Positions 6,812 through 13,855 of a DNA stretch of 33,315 nucleotides are shown here, one piece after another; position 1 is the stretch's first letter; each line of letters opens with the position of its first letter. The position numbers and the translations under genes are program-made. The stretch lies in contig JAFGDK010000033.1 in NCBI GenBank assembly GCA_016932165.1, positions 1-33,315 of the forward strand. The letters are read 5' to 3'. The stretch comes from Anaerolineales bacterium. GTDB taxonomy: Bacteria > Chloroflexota > Anaerolineae > Anaerolineales > UBA11579. The notes under the pieces were generated by a model. That model saw nothing but the letters and a program-made list of their open reading frames with translations. It was not told the origin of the DNA and made no database searches.

Positions 6812-9025
6812 ATGCAAGTAATTGGAAAATCTGTCACCAGAGTGGACGCTGAAGGCAAGGTAACCGGGAGAACAGCATACCCCGGCGACCTGAATATGGA
6901 AAACCAGACGTACATGAAGATCCTCTTTGCCGGGCGTCCGCATGCGATTGTGCAGGCGATCGATACCAGTCAGGCTGAGGCGCTGGAGGGCGTGATCGGT
7001 GTGTTCACCGCCAGCGATGTTCCGGTGAATGAATACGGCCTGACCAAAAGAGACCAACCAGTGCTGTGCGGTCCGGGGGCAGCCAAACCATTTTCCGACC
7101 GGGTGCGCTTTGTCGGCGACCAGGTGGCAGTAGTAGTTGCCGAGACAGATGCGATTGCTGCGCAGGCTTGTGAATTGATCAATGTAAAGTATGAAGACCT
7201 GCCGGTGATCACCGATGTGGAAGCTGCCCGGCAGCCGGATGCGCCCCTGATCCATCCTGATGAGGATAGCAACGCTTACTACTGCTACCAGATCCGCAAG
7301 GGGGATGTGGATGCAGCTTTTGCCAAAGCAGATGTGATTGTTGCGGGAGAGTATCTCACTCCCGCACAGGAGCATGCTTACCTGGCCCCGGAAGCGGGGA
7401 TCGCCTATTGGGATGAGCAAAGCCGAATTACTGTGGCATGTGCCGGTCAGTGGGCACATGAAGAAGCGGCGATGATCGCCCATGCGCTTGATTTGCCCCT
7501 AGAGAAGATTCGGGTGATCCATCCGGCGATTGGAGGTGCATTTGGCGGGCGGGAGGATGTCTCTATCCAGATCGTGATGGCCCTGGCCTTATGGCGGTTG
7601 GGGGAACGCGGGATTAAACGCCCGATCAAGATTGTTTGGTCTAGGCAGGAGTCGATGATTGGCCATCATAAGCGCCACCCGTACCTGATCCGGGCCAAAT
7701 GGGGCGCGACCAGGGATGGGCGGGTGATTGCAGCCCAGTCGGAGATGCTGGCGGATGCGGGAGCCTATAACTACACCTCCAACAAAGTGCTGGGGAATGC
7801 AGTGATTGCAGTATCCGGGCCGTACGCCATTGAGAATGTGTGGGTGGATGCCTGCGCGATCTATACCAACAATCTCCCCGGAGGGGCATTCCGCGGTTTT
7901 GGCGGGCCGCAGGGCGCGTTTGTAGCCGAGTCGCAGATCAATAAGCTGGCAGATGCCCTTGAGATGGACCCGGTAGAGATCAGGATGAAGAATGTGATCA
8001 CTGACGGTGTGGAAGGACATACTCAGGCCCCCCTGCCTTCACCGGTGACGATGGACCGGGTGATTGAACAATGTGCGCAAGGCAGCGGCTGGCAGAAGAA
8101 GGATGGTCGATGGGGCAAGGCGAAGATTGAAGACCCGGCTGAATCCCATTTAAAACGTGGAACTGGGTTTGCCTGCGGTTATAAAAATGTGGGGTTTTCC
8201 TACGGCTTCCCAGAACGAAACTGGGCGACAGTTGAACTGCACGGCACTGGCGAGATCGAGCGGGTGGTGGTACACCAGGCCGGTTCGGATGTCGGGCAGG
8301 GGGCGCATACGCTATACCAGCAGATCGCGGCTGAAATGCTGGACGTACCGCTTGAGATCGTTGAATTGGTCGTGGCCGATACCGCTGTCACCGGGGATGC
8401 AGGCAGCACATCTGCCTCGCGGATGACTTTTATGGCTGGGAATGCGATCATTGGAGCCGCCAGGATGGCCCTGGAGAAATGGCAGAATGAAGACCGCCCG
8501 GCGGTTGCTGAGTTTAAATATGTACCGCCTGCAACCACACCGCTTGAACCAGGGACGGGGAGAAGTGAAAATCCAAATTTTGCCTATGGCTATGTAGCGG
8601 AGGCAGTCGATCTGGAAGTGGATACCGAGACCGGCGAGGTACGCCTGATCAGAGTGGTTTGTGCTGACGATGTGGGCAAGGCACTGAATCCGCAACAGAT
8701 TGAGGGCCAGATCGAAGGAGCCGTAGTGCAGGCCGGCGGGTATGTGATGATGGAAAATTTCATCCAGCAGGGTGGATTTGTGGTTACCGATAAACTGTCC
8801 ACTTATCTGATCCCGACGATCCTGGATGTGCCTGAAAAAGTTGACTCGCTGATCCTGGAGTATGCCGATAAGATCGGCCCATTTGGCGCCCGAGGCATGG
8901 CTGAGATGCCTTATATCCCATTAGCGCCAGCGATTATAGCTGCTTTTCATCAAGCCACCGGTGTTTGGGTGGATGATTTCCCCTTGACACCCGAGCGCGT
9001 ACTTCGGGCGCTGGGAAAGATTTAG
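6812..9025 (+). CDS. Molybdopterin-binding catalytic subunit of a xanthine-dehydrogenase-family hydroxylase
   Basis: The 737-residue protein has the two-domain build of this family: the N-terminal a/b hammerhead domain (about 1-115) and the molybdenum-binding domain. Cofactor motifs are AIGGAFGGRED, GGAFRGFGGPQG and VGQGAHTLYQQ. The catalytic base Glu is present near the end (GARGMAEMP, E698). The AFRGFGG loop is of xanthine dehydrogenase type and not the AYRCSFR loop of CO dehydrogenase, so CO oxidation is unlikely. No in-frame UGA is present; in selenium-dependent hydroxylases the selenium is a labile ligand on molybdenum rather than selenocysteine, consistent with YqeB and YqeC downstream. 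Substrate cannot be read with certainty: purines, nicotinate or another N-heterocycle. The start has a good TAGGAG site. It is encoded apart from its redox subunit, two genes upstream. Confidence 0.93.
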   Translation: MQVIGKSVTRVDAEGKVTGRTAYPGDLNMENQTYMKILFAGRPHAIVQAIDTSQAEALEGVIGVFTASDVPVNEYGLTKRDQPVLCGPGAAKPFSDRVRFVGDQVAVVVAETDAIAAQACELINVKYEDLPVITDVEAARQPDAPLIHPDEDSNAYYCYQIRKGDVDAAFAKADVIVAGEYLTPAQEHAYLAPEAGIAYWDEQSRITVACAGQWAHEEAAMIAHALDLPLEKIRVIHPAIGGAFGGREDVSIQIVMALALWRLGERGIKRPIKIVWSRQESMIGHHKRHPYLIRAKWGATRDGRVIAAQSEMLADAGAYNYTSNKVLGNAVIAVSGPYAIENVWVDACAIYTNNLPGGAFRGFGGPQGAFVAESQINKLADALEMDPVEIRMKNVITDGVEGHTQAPLPSPVTMDRVIEQCAQGSGWQKKDGRWGKAKIEDPAESHLKRGTGFACGYKNVGFSYGFPERNWATVELHGTGEIERVVVHQAGSDVGQGAHTLYQQIAAEMLDVPLEIVELVVADTAVTGDAGSTSASRMTFMAGNAIIGAARMALEKWQNEDRPAVAEFKYVPPATTPLEPGTGRSENPNFAYGYVAEAVDLEVDTETGEVRLIRVVCADDVGKALNPQQIEGQIEGAVVQAGGYVMMENFIQQGGFVVTDKLSTYLIPTILDVPEKVDSLILEYADKIGPFGARGMAEMPYIPLAPAIIAAFHQATGVWVDDFPLTPERVLRALGKI

Positions 9026-9030
9026 GATAG

Positions 9031-9915
9031 ATGCCTTTTGAATTTCCGGTGAGCGGTGAGGTAATTCATCTGACACCAGATTTTCGCCAATCGGTGAGGG
9101 GAAGTTTTATTCGCCTGGGTGACGGCATCACCCATTACCAGCTTGCTGGTCTGGATGATATGCCGGTTGTAGTGCTGGTGCATGGATTTTCAGTACCGCA
9201 TTTTATCTGGGATCCTACCTTTGAATCCCTGGCTGCGGCTGGTTTCCGGGTGCTGCGCTATGATCTGTTCGGACGCGGATATTCTGACCGGCCGCACCTG
9301 CGATATGATTTGGATCTATTCACCCGCCAGCTGGCAGACCTGCTGGACGCGCTCGAAATGGATCAATGCCGGGCAGTATTTGGCCTCTCTATGGGTGGGT
9401 TGGTGGCGGCCAATTTTGCTGTCCGTCACCGTGACAGGTTGGAGAAACTGGGTTTATTTGCCCCAGCTGGCTTTCCGCTGGAGATACCTTCCCTGATGCG
9501 GCTGCTGCTAGTTCCATTGGTTGGAGAAATGGTATTCGGCCTGGTCTCCGAGAAATTATTTGAGCGCTTAGTGGGGAAATCGATCTTTGAACCTGCCGAA
9601 GTTGAGCTGGTGATTGAGCGATACCGTCCTCAGATGCGGATCAAGGGATTTCGGCGTGCCCTTCTTTCCACCATGCGGACGGGCGTGGCAGAGAGGGGCG
9701 TGCCAGTCTACCGGGAGTTGGGAAGGATCAGCGATCTGCCGGTATTTTTAATTTGGGGGGAGGAAGATACAACTGTGCCATATAAATTCAGCAAATTGTT
9801 TTTGAGTCTGGTTCCGCACACTGAGTTTCACCCAATTTCTGGGGGAGGGCATATTCCCCATTACCGGCAGGCGGACCAGGTGACCCCAATGATTTTAGGG
9901 TTTTTAAATGGATAA
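9031..9915 (+). CDS. Alpha/beta hydrolase
   Basis: The 294-residue cytoplasmic protein is a standard alpha/beta-fold hydrolase. The nucleophile elbow is GLSMGG with S120, the oxyanion loop is HGF at 51-53, the acid is D246 in WGEEDTTVP, and the base is H274 in GGGH. The RYDLFGRGYSDRP segment (76-88) is typical of the C-C hydrolase and lactonase-like branch (MhpC type). A cap region lies between about 143 and 225. It starts five bases after the molybdenum subunit and overlaps the next gene by eight bases, so it is co-expressed with the hydroxylase. It may open or hydrolyse the hydroxylated product, or cleave an ester or amide to release the substrate; the sequence does not decide. Confidence 0.88.
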   Translation: MPFEFPVSGEVIHLTPDFRQSVRGSFIRLGDGITHYQLAGLDDMPVVVLVHGFSVPHFIWDPTFESLAAAGFRVLRYDLFGRGYSDRPHLRYDLDLFTRQLADLLDALEMDQCRAVFGLSMGGLVAANFAVRHRDRLEKLGLFAPAGFPLEIPSLMRLLLVPLVGEMVFGLVSEKLFERLVGKSIFEPAEVELVIERYRPQMRIKGFRRALLSTMRTGVAERGVPVYRELGRISDLPVFLIWGEEDTTVPYKFSKLFLSLVPHTEFHPISGGGHIPHYRQADQVTPMILGFLNG

Positions 9916-10729
9916 GAACAACCGGGTATTAATTCGCGGAGGGGGAGACCTGGCGAGTGGGGTGGCTGTGCGTGTGCACCGGTCGGGGTTTGTGGTATTG
10001 GTGACAGAACTGGCACATCCGCTGGTGGTGCGGCGGGAGGTTTCTTTTGCTGAGGCGGTTTTCAGCCAGGAAGTGCATGTGGAAGAAATCACTGGGCGGC
10101 TGGCAGCAGGGATTCGCGAGGTGCCCAGTATTCATCAGAATGGCGAGGTTGCGGTTTTGGTCGACCGGGAACTGGCGTCTCTTGCCGAGTATTCGCCGCT
10201 GGTGGTGGTGGATGCCCGGATGCGGAAACGCCCGCCAGAGACCGGACTGGAACTTGCTCCGCTGGTGATTGGCTTGGGACCGGGTTTCACAGCCGGGGTG
10301 GACTGCCATGCTGTGGTGGAGACGGTTAGAGGACACACCTTAGGCCGGGTGATGTGGGAGGGGGGCGCGATTGCGGATACCGGTGTGCCTGAGGGTGTGT
10401 TGGGGAAGCATGGAGAGCGGGTGCTGCGTGCGCCAGCGGACGGAAGGATAGTTGCGCATAGGCAAATTGGAGATCTGGTATCCAAAGGCGACTTGATAGC
10501 GAGTGTTAATGAAGCGGAATTACGGGCGCCGTTTGACGGTGCCTTGCGCGGACTGTTGCATGAGGGCATTGAGGTGCGGGCCGGAATGAAGATCGGCGAC
10601 CTGGACCCGCGGGGTGACCCTAAGTATGCGTTTATGGTTTCGGATAAGGCGCTGGCCATCGGCGGGGGAGTATTGGAAGCGATTCTGTCCAGGGATAGCA
10701 TCAGGAGCAGAATCTTTGCGGCTAATTAA
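9908..10729 (+). CDS. yqeB: YqeB/EF2563 family selenium-dependent molybdenum hydroxylase accessory protein
   Basis: The 273-residue protein matches the YqeB (EF2563) family. This family occurs only with selenium-dependent molybdenum hydroxylases and is thought to help install the labile selenium ligand. Recognisable parts are the N-terminal Rossmann-like IRGGGDLASGVA (9-20), a TELAHPLVVRREVSFAEAV stretch, VVVDARMRKRP and IGLGPGF (near 117-124), and a C-terminal biotinyl/lipoyl-like beta domain with ADGRI, GDLVSKGDLIA and APFDGALRG. Length is normal for the family. It overlaps the hydrolase before it and the YqeC-MocA fusion after it, which ties both to the hydroxylase. The ribosome binding site is weak, so coupling to the upstream gene is likely. 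Confidence 0.9.
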   Translation: MDKNNRVLIRGGGDLASGVAVRVHRSGFVVLVTELAHPLVVRREVSFAEAVFSQEVHVEEITGRLAAGIREVPSIHQNGEVAVLVDRELASLAEYSPLVVVDARMRKRPPETGLELAPLVIGLGPGFTAGVDCHAVVETVRGHTLGRVMWEGGAIADTGVPEGVLGKHGERVLRAPADGRIVAHRQIGDLVSKGDLIASVNEAELRAPFDGALRGLLHEGIEVRAGMKIGDLDPRGDPKYAFMVSDKALAIGGGVLEAILSRDSIRSRIFAAN

Positions 10730-12059
10730 TGCCATCCCGGTTGGTCCTGAAAGCCGGCTGGTGTTTGTGGGGGCGGGGGGAAAATCTACCAGTATGTTCC
10801 GGCTGGCGCGCCAGGTTTTGGCAGACGGCTTCGCTCGGGTGATTGTCACTGCAAGCACCCATCTGGCAATCAGCCAGATCAATTGGGCTGATCATCATTT
10901 TGTGGTCTCTGAGGTGGAGGATTTCAAAGGGATTGACCTTGCAAACTATTCCGGATTAATTTTGATTACCGGACCAACCAGGCATGATTACCGCACGGAG
11001 GGATTGCCTTTTTCAACCCTGGCTGCGCTTGATCAACTGGCATCGCAGTTGGAGTCTGCTCTGTTGGTGGAAGGGGATGGTTCTCGCAGGCTTCCTCTCA
11101 AAGCGCCTGCAGCCCACGAACCTGCCATCCCGCCGTGGGCCCATGGTGTTGTGGTTTGTGCGGGGTTAAGTGGATTGGGGGAACCGCTGGCTGAGGGGTA
11201 TGTGCACCGCCCTGAGATTTTTTCCGCCCTCTCCGGTATCAAAGTCGGGGAGCAGGTCACAGTAGATGGATTGGCTGCCGTATTGGGTGCGGCTAAAGGC
11301 GGGTTGAAGAATATTCCACCAGATGCAATCCGTTATGCGCTGGTCACCCAGGTGGACTCGCCTGAGTTAGCCGGACAGGCAAAACAGCTGGGGGATTTGA
11401 TTTTACCTAACTATAATGCTGTGATTGCCACCGATCTGAAATCTGAGTGCGATGAGGTGAAGGCGATCTATCGCCAGGTGGCCGGAGTAGTGCTGGCTGC
11501 CGGCGGTTCTGAGCGATTGAGGCGCCCCAAGCAATTATTAGATTGGCAGGGGCAGCCCTTTGTGCGGGTCTGCGCTGAGACTGCTCTGGCAGCCGGTCTC
11601 GCACCTGTGATCGTCGTGACTGGTGCATATCAGAGTGAAGTAGTAAAAGCGCTGCATGGATTGGCGGTTAAAATCGTTCATAACCCGGATTGGGGAGAAG
11701 GGCAGGGGACTTCTGTGCGGACCGCAGCCAGATACCTTTCAGGGTTGGAGCGGGTGTCGGCAGCAGTATTCTCTCTTGTGGATCAGCCCCAGATACCCGT
11801 GAGGTTGATCGAGACGCTGCTGGAGGCATATTCCGCGCAGAACTATCCGCTAGTGGTCCCGCTGATTGACCAGCGAAGGGGTAACCCGGTCCTTTTTGAC
11901 CGTGTAGTTTTCCCGGATTTACTGAAACTGTCGGGAGATTCTGGTGGCAGACAGGTTTACTCAAAGTTTACGAAGTTAATGGTTCCCTGGTATGACCGCC
12001 GGGATGGACTGGACGTGGACACAGAAGAGGATTATCGTAACTTGACCGATAGTTTTTAG
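10716..12059 (+). CDS. YqeC-MocA fusion: selenium-hydroxylase accessory domain plus molybdopterin nucleotidyltransferase domain
   Basis: I place the start at TTG 10716, preceded by AGGAG at 10704-10708. This gives 447 residues; the GTG at 10614 would overlap yqeB by over 100 bases and add a sequence unlike the family. Residues 1-235 are YqeC-like: a P-loop-like GAGGKST (19-25), TASTH (45-49), and VEGDGSRRLPLKAP (118-131). Residues 254-447 are MocA-like: LAAGGSERLRRPKQLL (260-275), then NPDWGEGQGTS, the metal-binding VDQPQ and RRGNPVLF. MocA attaches CMP to molybdopterin cofactor; relatives handle other nucleotides. Fusing the two implies that selenium loading and nucleotide addition act on the same cofactor. 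It is the last gene of the operon. The stop is followed by a weak AAAAGGC-TT-GCCTTTT hairpin at 12129-12144. Confidence 0.88.
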   Translation: MRLINAIPVGPESRLVFVGAGGKSTSMFRLARQVLADGFARVIVTASTHLAISQINWADHHFVVSEVEDFKGIDLANYSGLILITGPTRHDYRTEGLPFSTLAALDQLASQLESALLVEGDGSRRLPLKAPAAHEPAIPPWAHGVVVCAGLSGLGEPLAEGYVHRPEIFSALSGIKVGEQVTVDGLAAVLGAAKGGLKNIPPDAIRYALVTQVDSPELAGQAKQLGDLILPNYNAVIATDLKSECDEVKAIYRQVAGVVLAAGGSERLRRPKQLLDWQGQPFVRVCAETALAAGLAPVIVVTGAYQSEVVKALHGLAVKIVHNPDWGEGQGTSVRTAARYLSGLERVSAAVFSLVDQPQIPVRLIETLLEAYSAQNYPLVVPLIDQRRGNPVLFDRVVFPDLLKLSGDSGGRQVYSKFTKLMVPWYDRRDGLDVDTEEDYRNLTDSF

Positions 12060-12135
12060 CTGGCAGTTGGGCAATTGTGAAAATTGGTCAGGATTTGATT
12101 GGTTTTTTTCCAGTGTTTGGTCAGTTTTAAAAGGC

Positions 12136-12164
12136 TTGCCTTTTGATTTGGTTTGTGCTATTGT
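12136..12164 (+). promoter_or_regulatory. Possible promoter of thpR-rsfS
   Basis: TTGCCT (12136-12141) and TATTGT (12159-12164) are spaced by 17 bases, about 88 bases before the thpR start. Both boxes deviate from consensus and the -35 overlaps a small hairpin, so this is tentative. Confidence 0.3.
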
Positions 12165-12251
12165 GAAATAGAAGCCGTCGAGATGGAAATTCTCGTACGG
12201 AAGTTGTTGATTAACCCAGAAGTCTACCAATCGAAGAGTCTGGAGTGAAAA

Positions 12252-12836
12252 ATGTCGGCAATTCGATCATTCATTGCTATTGACCTGCCTGAAAGTCTGA
12301 ATGATGCCCTGGAACGGGCTTCAAAGCAGCTGCAGGAACTTCTGGAAGGTCTACCTGTTCGCTGGGTGCCGGTGCACAACATCCACCTAACCTTGAAATT
12401 CCTTGGGGATGTATCTGAGAATAATATCCCGATGATTCAATCAATTGTCCAGTCTGAAGCAGCCCAGCACCGGGTCTTTGAGATCAGCGTGGGTGGGTTT
12501 GGTGTCTTTCCAAATATGACCAGGCCGAGAGTACTGTGGACAGGTGTGGAAGCACCAGATGAGTTGATCCATCTTCAGAGGCGGCTTGATGTGGAAACAG
12601 CCCGATTGGGATATGCCCCTGATCAACGCAATTTCAACCCTCACCTTACCTTTGGGCGCATCTCCCGCAATGCCTCGCATAACCAGATCCGCCAGGCGAG
12701 TGATTTGCTGCGCACTCACAAGATCGGATTTTTGGGGGCGGCACGGATTGATAGTGTGACTCTCTTCCGCAGCGATCTTGGCCCGGATGGAGCGGTTTAT
12801 AGTAAAATTCTCACATCAGAAATCACGGATGAATGA
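12252..12836 (+). CDS. thpR: RNA 2',3'-cyclic phosphodiesterase (2H family)
   Basis: The 194-residue cytoplasmic protein belongs to the 2H phosphoesterases, which open 2',3'-cyclic phosphate ends of RNA to 2'-phosphates; members were first described as RNA 2'-5' ligases. Both catalytic HxT motifs are present: HLTL at 45-48 and HLTF at 131-134. The family start (SFIAIDLPE, 6-14) and the GFGVFPNMTRPRVLW region are intact, and the length is normal. The ATG at 12252 is preceded by a GGAG at 12242-12245. The stop overlaps the rsfS start as ATGA, so the two are translated together. Confidence 0.93.
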   Translation: MSAIRSFIAIDLPESLNDALERASKQLQELLEGLPVRWVPVHNIHLTLKFLGDVSENNIPMIQSIVQSEAAQHRVFEISVGGFGVFPNMTRPRVLWTGVEAPDELIHLQRRLDVETARLGYAPDQRNFNPHLTFGRISRNASHNQIRQASDLLRTHKIGFLGAARIDSVTLFRSDLGPDGAVYSKILTSEITDE

Positions 12837-13192
12837 AAGAGGTGAATTTGGACGGATTTACAGTTGCCAAAACAATTGTTGATGCACTGGAAGAAAAGAA
12901 GGGGGAAGACATCTTATTGATGGACCTGCAGGGTGTTGCCCCCTTTACTGATTATTTTGTGATCTGCACCGGAACAAGTAACCGGATGTTGAATGCTTTG
13001 GTTAAGGCCGCGGTGGATGAGGTGCGTGAGAAGCACAGTCTGAAAACGCGGGTGGAAGGAACGGAGATGGATGGTTGGATTCTGGCGGATTTTGGGGATG
13101 TGATCTTGCATTTGTTCTCACCCCTCCAGCGCACATATTATAACCTGGAGAAGCTTTGGTCTGAGGGTAAAATCATTCTCCATCTGCAGTGA
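12833..13192 (+). CDS. rsfS: Ribosomal silencing factor
   Basis: The 119-residue protein is RsfS (Iojap/DUF143), which binds protein L14 of the large ribosomal subunit and blocks subunit joining when nutrients are low. Diagnostic segments are DLQGVAPFTDYFVICTGTSNR (about 32-52), EGTEMDGWILADFGDVILHLF (about 74-94) and the RTYYNLEKLW end. The length is typical. The start overlaps thpR by four bases. rsfS usually sits next to nadD; here it is with thpR instead. A strong terminator follows 18 bases after the stop. Confidence 0.95.
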   Translation: MKEVNLDGFTVAKTIVDALEEKKGEDILLMDLQGVAPFTDYFVICTGTSNRMLNALVKAAVDEVREKHSLKTRVEGTEMDGWILADFGDVILHLFSPLQRTYYNLEKLWSEGKIILHLQ

Positions 13193-13210
13193 GACCTGTT
13201 AGGTTTAATC

Positions 13211-13247
13211 AAACAGGGAGCTGGTTTTTCTCCGGCTCCCTGTTTTT
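13211..13247 (+). terminator. Intrinsic terminator after rsfS (probably shared with ndk)
   Basis: AAACAGGGAGCTGG pairs with CCGGCTCCCTGTTT around a T-rich loop and is followed by a T-run. The opposing ndk gene ends 18 bases beyond on the other strand, so the hairpin probably stops both transcripts. Confidence 0.85.
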
Positions 13248-13264
13248 AGTGGATAAAATATGCT

Positions 13265-13714
13265 TTACTCAAAGATCCATTCATCCAGCACGCGTTGCCA
13301 TGAGATGATCTCTTCTGAAGAGAACCACAGTTCGATCTCCTTTTTTGCGTTTTCAAGCTTGTCTGAAGCGTGGGTGAGATTTCGACCGATCTCGAGGCCG
13401 AAATCCTGCCGGATGGAGCCGGACTTGCCGTCAGTGGGGCGGGTATCGCCCATCGTCTGGCGGACAGCTTCGACTGCGCGATTGCCTTCCCAAACCATGG
13501 CCATCACCGGGGCAGCAGTGATGTATTCGATCAAGCTATCGTAGAATGGTTCATTTTTGTGAATGGCATAATGTTGACCAGCCAATTCTTCTGAGACTTG
13601 CATGAATTTGGCGGCGACCAGTTTGAGACCGCGTTTTTCCAACCGGGCGATGATTTCCCCAATCAAACCGCGCTGTACACCATCGGGTTTGACGAAAACC
13701 AGGGTTTGTTCCAT
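13265..13714 (-). CDS. ndk: Nucleoside diphosphate kinase
   Basis: The enzyme moves the gamma phosphate between nucleoside triphosphates and diphosphates in the cytoplasm. I use the ATG at 13714, preceded by GGAGG, giving 149 residues, the usual length. The longer frame from 13759 adds 15 residues without a ribosome binding site or family similarity. Visible motifs are FVKPDGVQRGLIG (7-19), HKNEPFYDSL (52-61) and the catalytic N-x-x-H-x-S-D with H115. The SGSIRQDFG segment replaces the usual GTIRGDFG with small changes, but the active site is complete. It is monocistronic, with its own promoter and a terminator shared with rsfS. Confidence 0.95.
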   Translation of the reverse strand: MEQTLVFVKPDGVQRGLIGEIIARLEKRGLKLVAAKFMQVSEELAGQHYAIHKNEPFYDSLIEYITAAPVMAMVWEGNRAVEAVRQTMGDTRPTDGKSGSIRQDFGLEIGRNLTHASDKLENAKKEIELWFSSEEIISWQRVLDEWIFE

Positions 13715-13775
13715 GATAAATACCTCCAGAAAATTATGATTGTATTGTTTTTTTTCCACATATTCTCAACCGCCA

Positions 13776-13803
13776 ATTATACCTGAGAGTGAGGTTAAAT
13801 CAA
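13776..13803 (-). promoter_or_regulatory. Promoter of ndk
   Basis: Read on the minus strand, TTGATT (13803-13798) and TATAAT (13781-13776) are 16 bases apart, about 60 bases before the ndk ATG. The -35 box lies in the T-rich tail of the preceding gene's terminator. Confidence 0.5.
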
Positions 13804-13832
13804 AAATAAGGACCGCCAAACGGCGATCCTTC
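13800..13832 (-). terminator. Intrinsic terminator of the TPR/acidic repeat gene
   Basis: On the minus strand, AAGGATCGCC and GGCGGTCCTT form a ten-pair stem with one U-G wobble and a four-base loop, followed directly by ATTTTTG. It lies 24 bases beyond the stop of the gene starting at 17572. Confidence 0.8.
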
Positions 13833-13855
13833 TGATACCTGGTTCGCAGTAAATA

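Noticed and set aside
6812..9025. Possible selenocysteine in the molybdenum hydroxylase
   Set aside because: The frame is continuous without internal UGA. In this enzyme class selenium is a labile cofactor ligand, so no selenocysteine is expected.
6812..9025. Carbon monoxide dehydrogenase large subunit
   Set aside because: The loop that carries the copper-binding Cys in CO dehydrogenase (AYRCSFR) reads AFRGFGG here.
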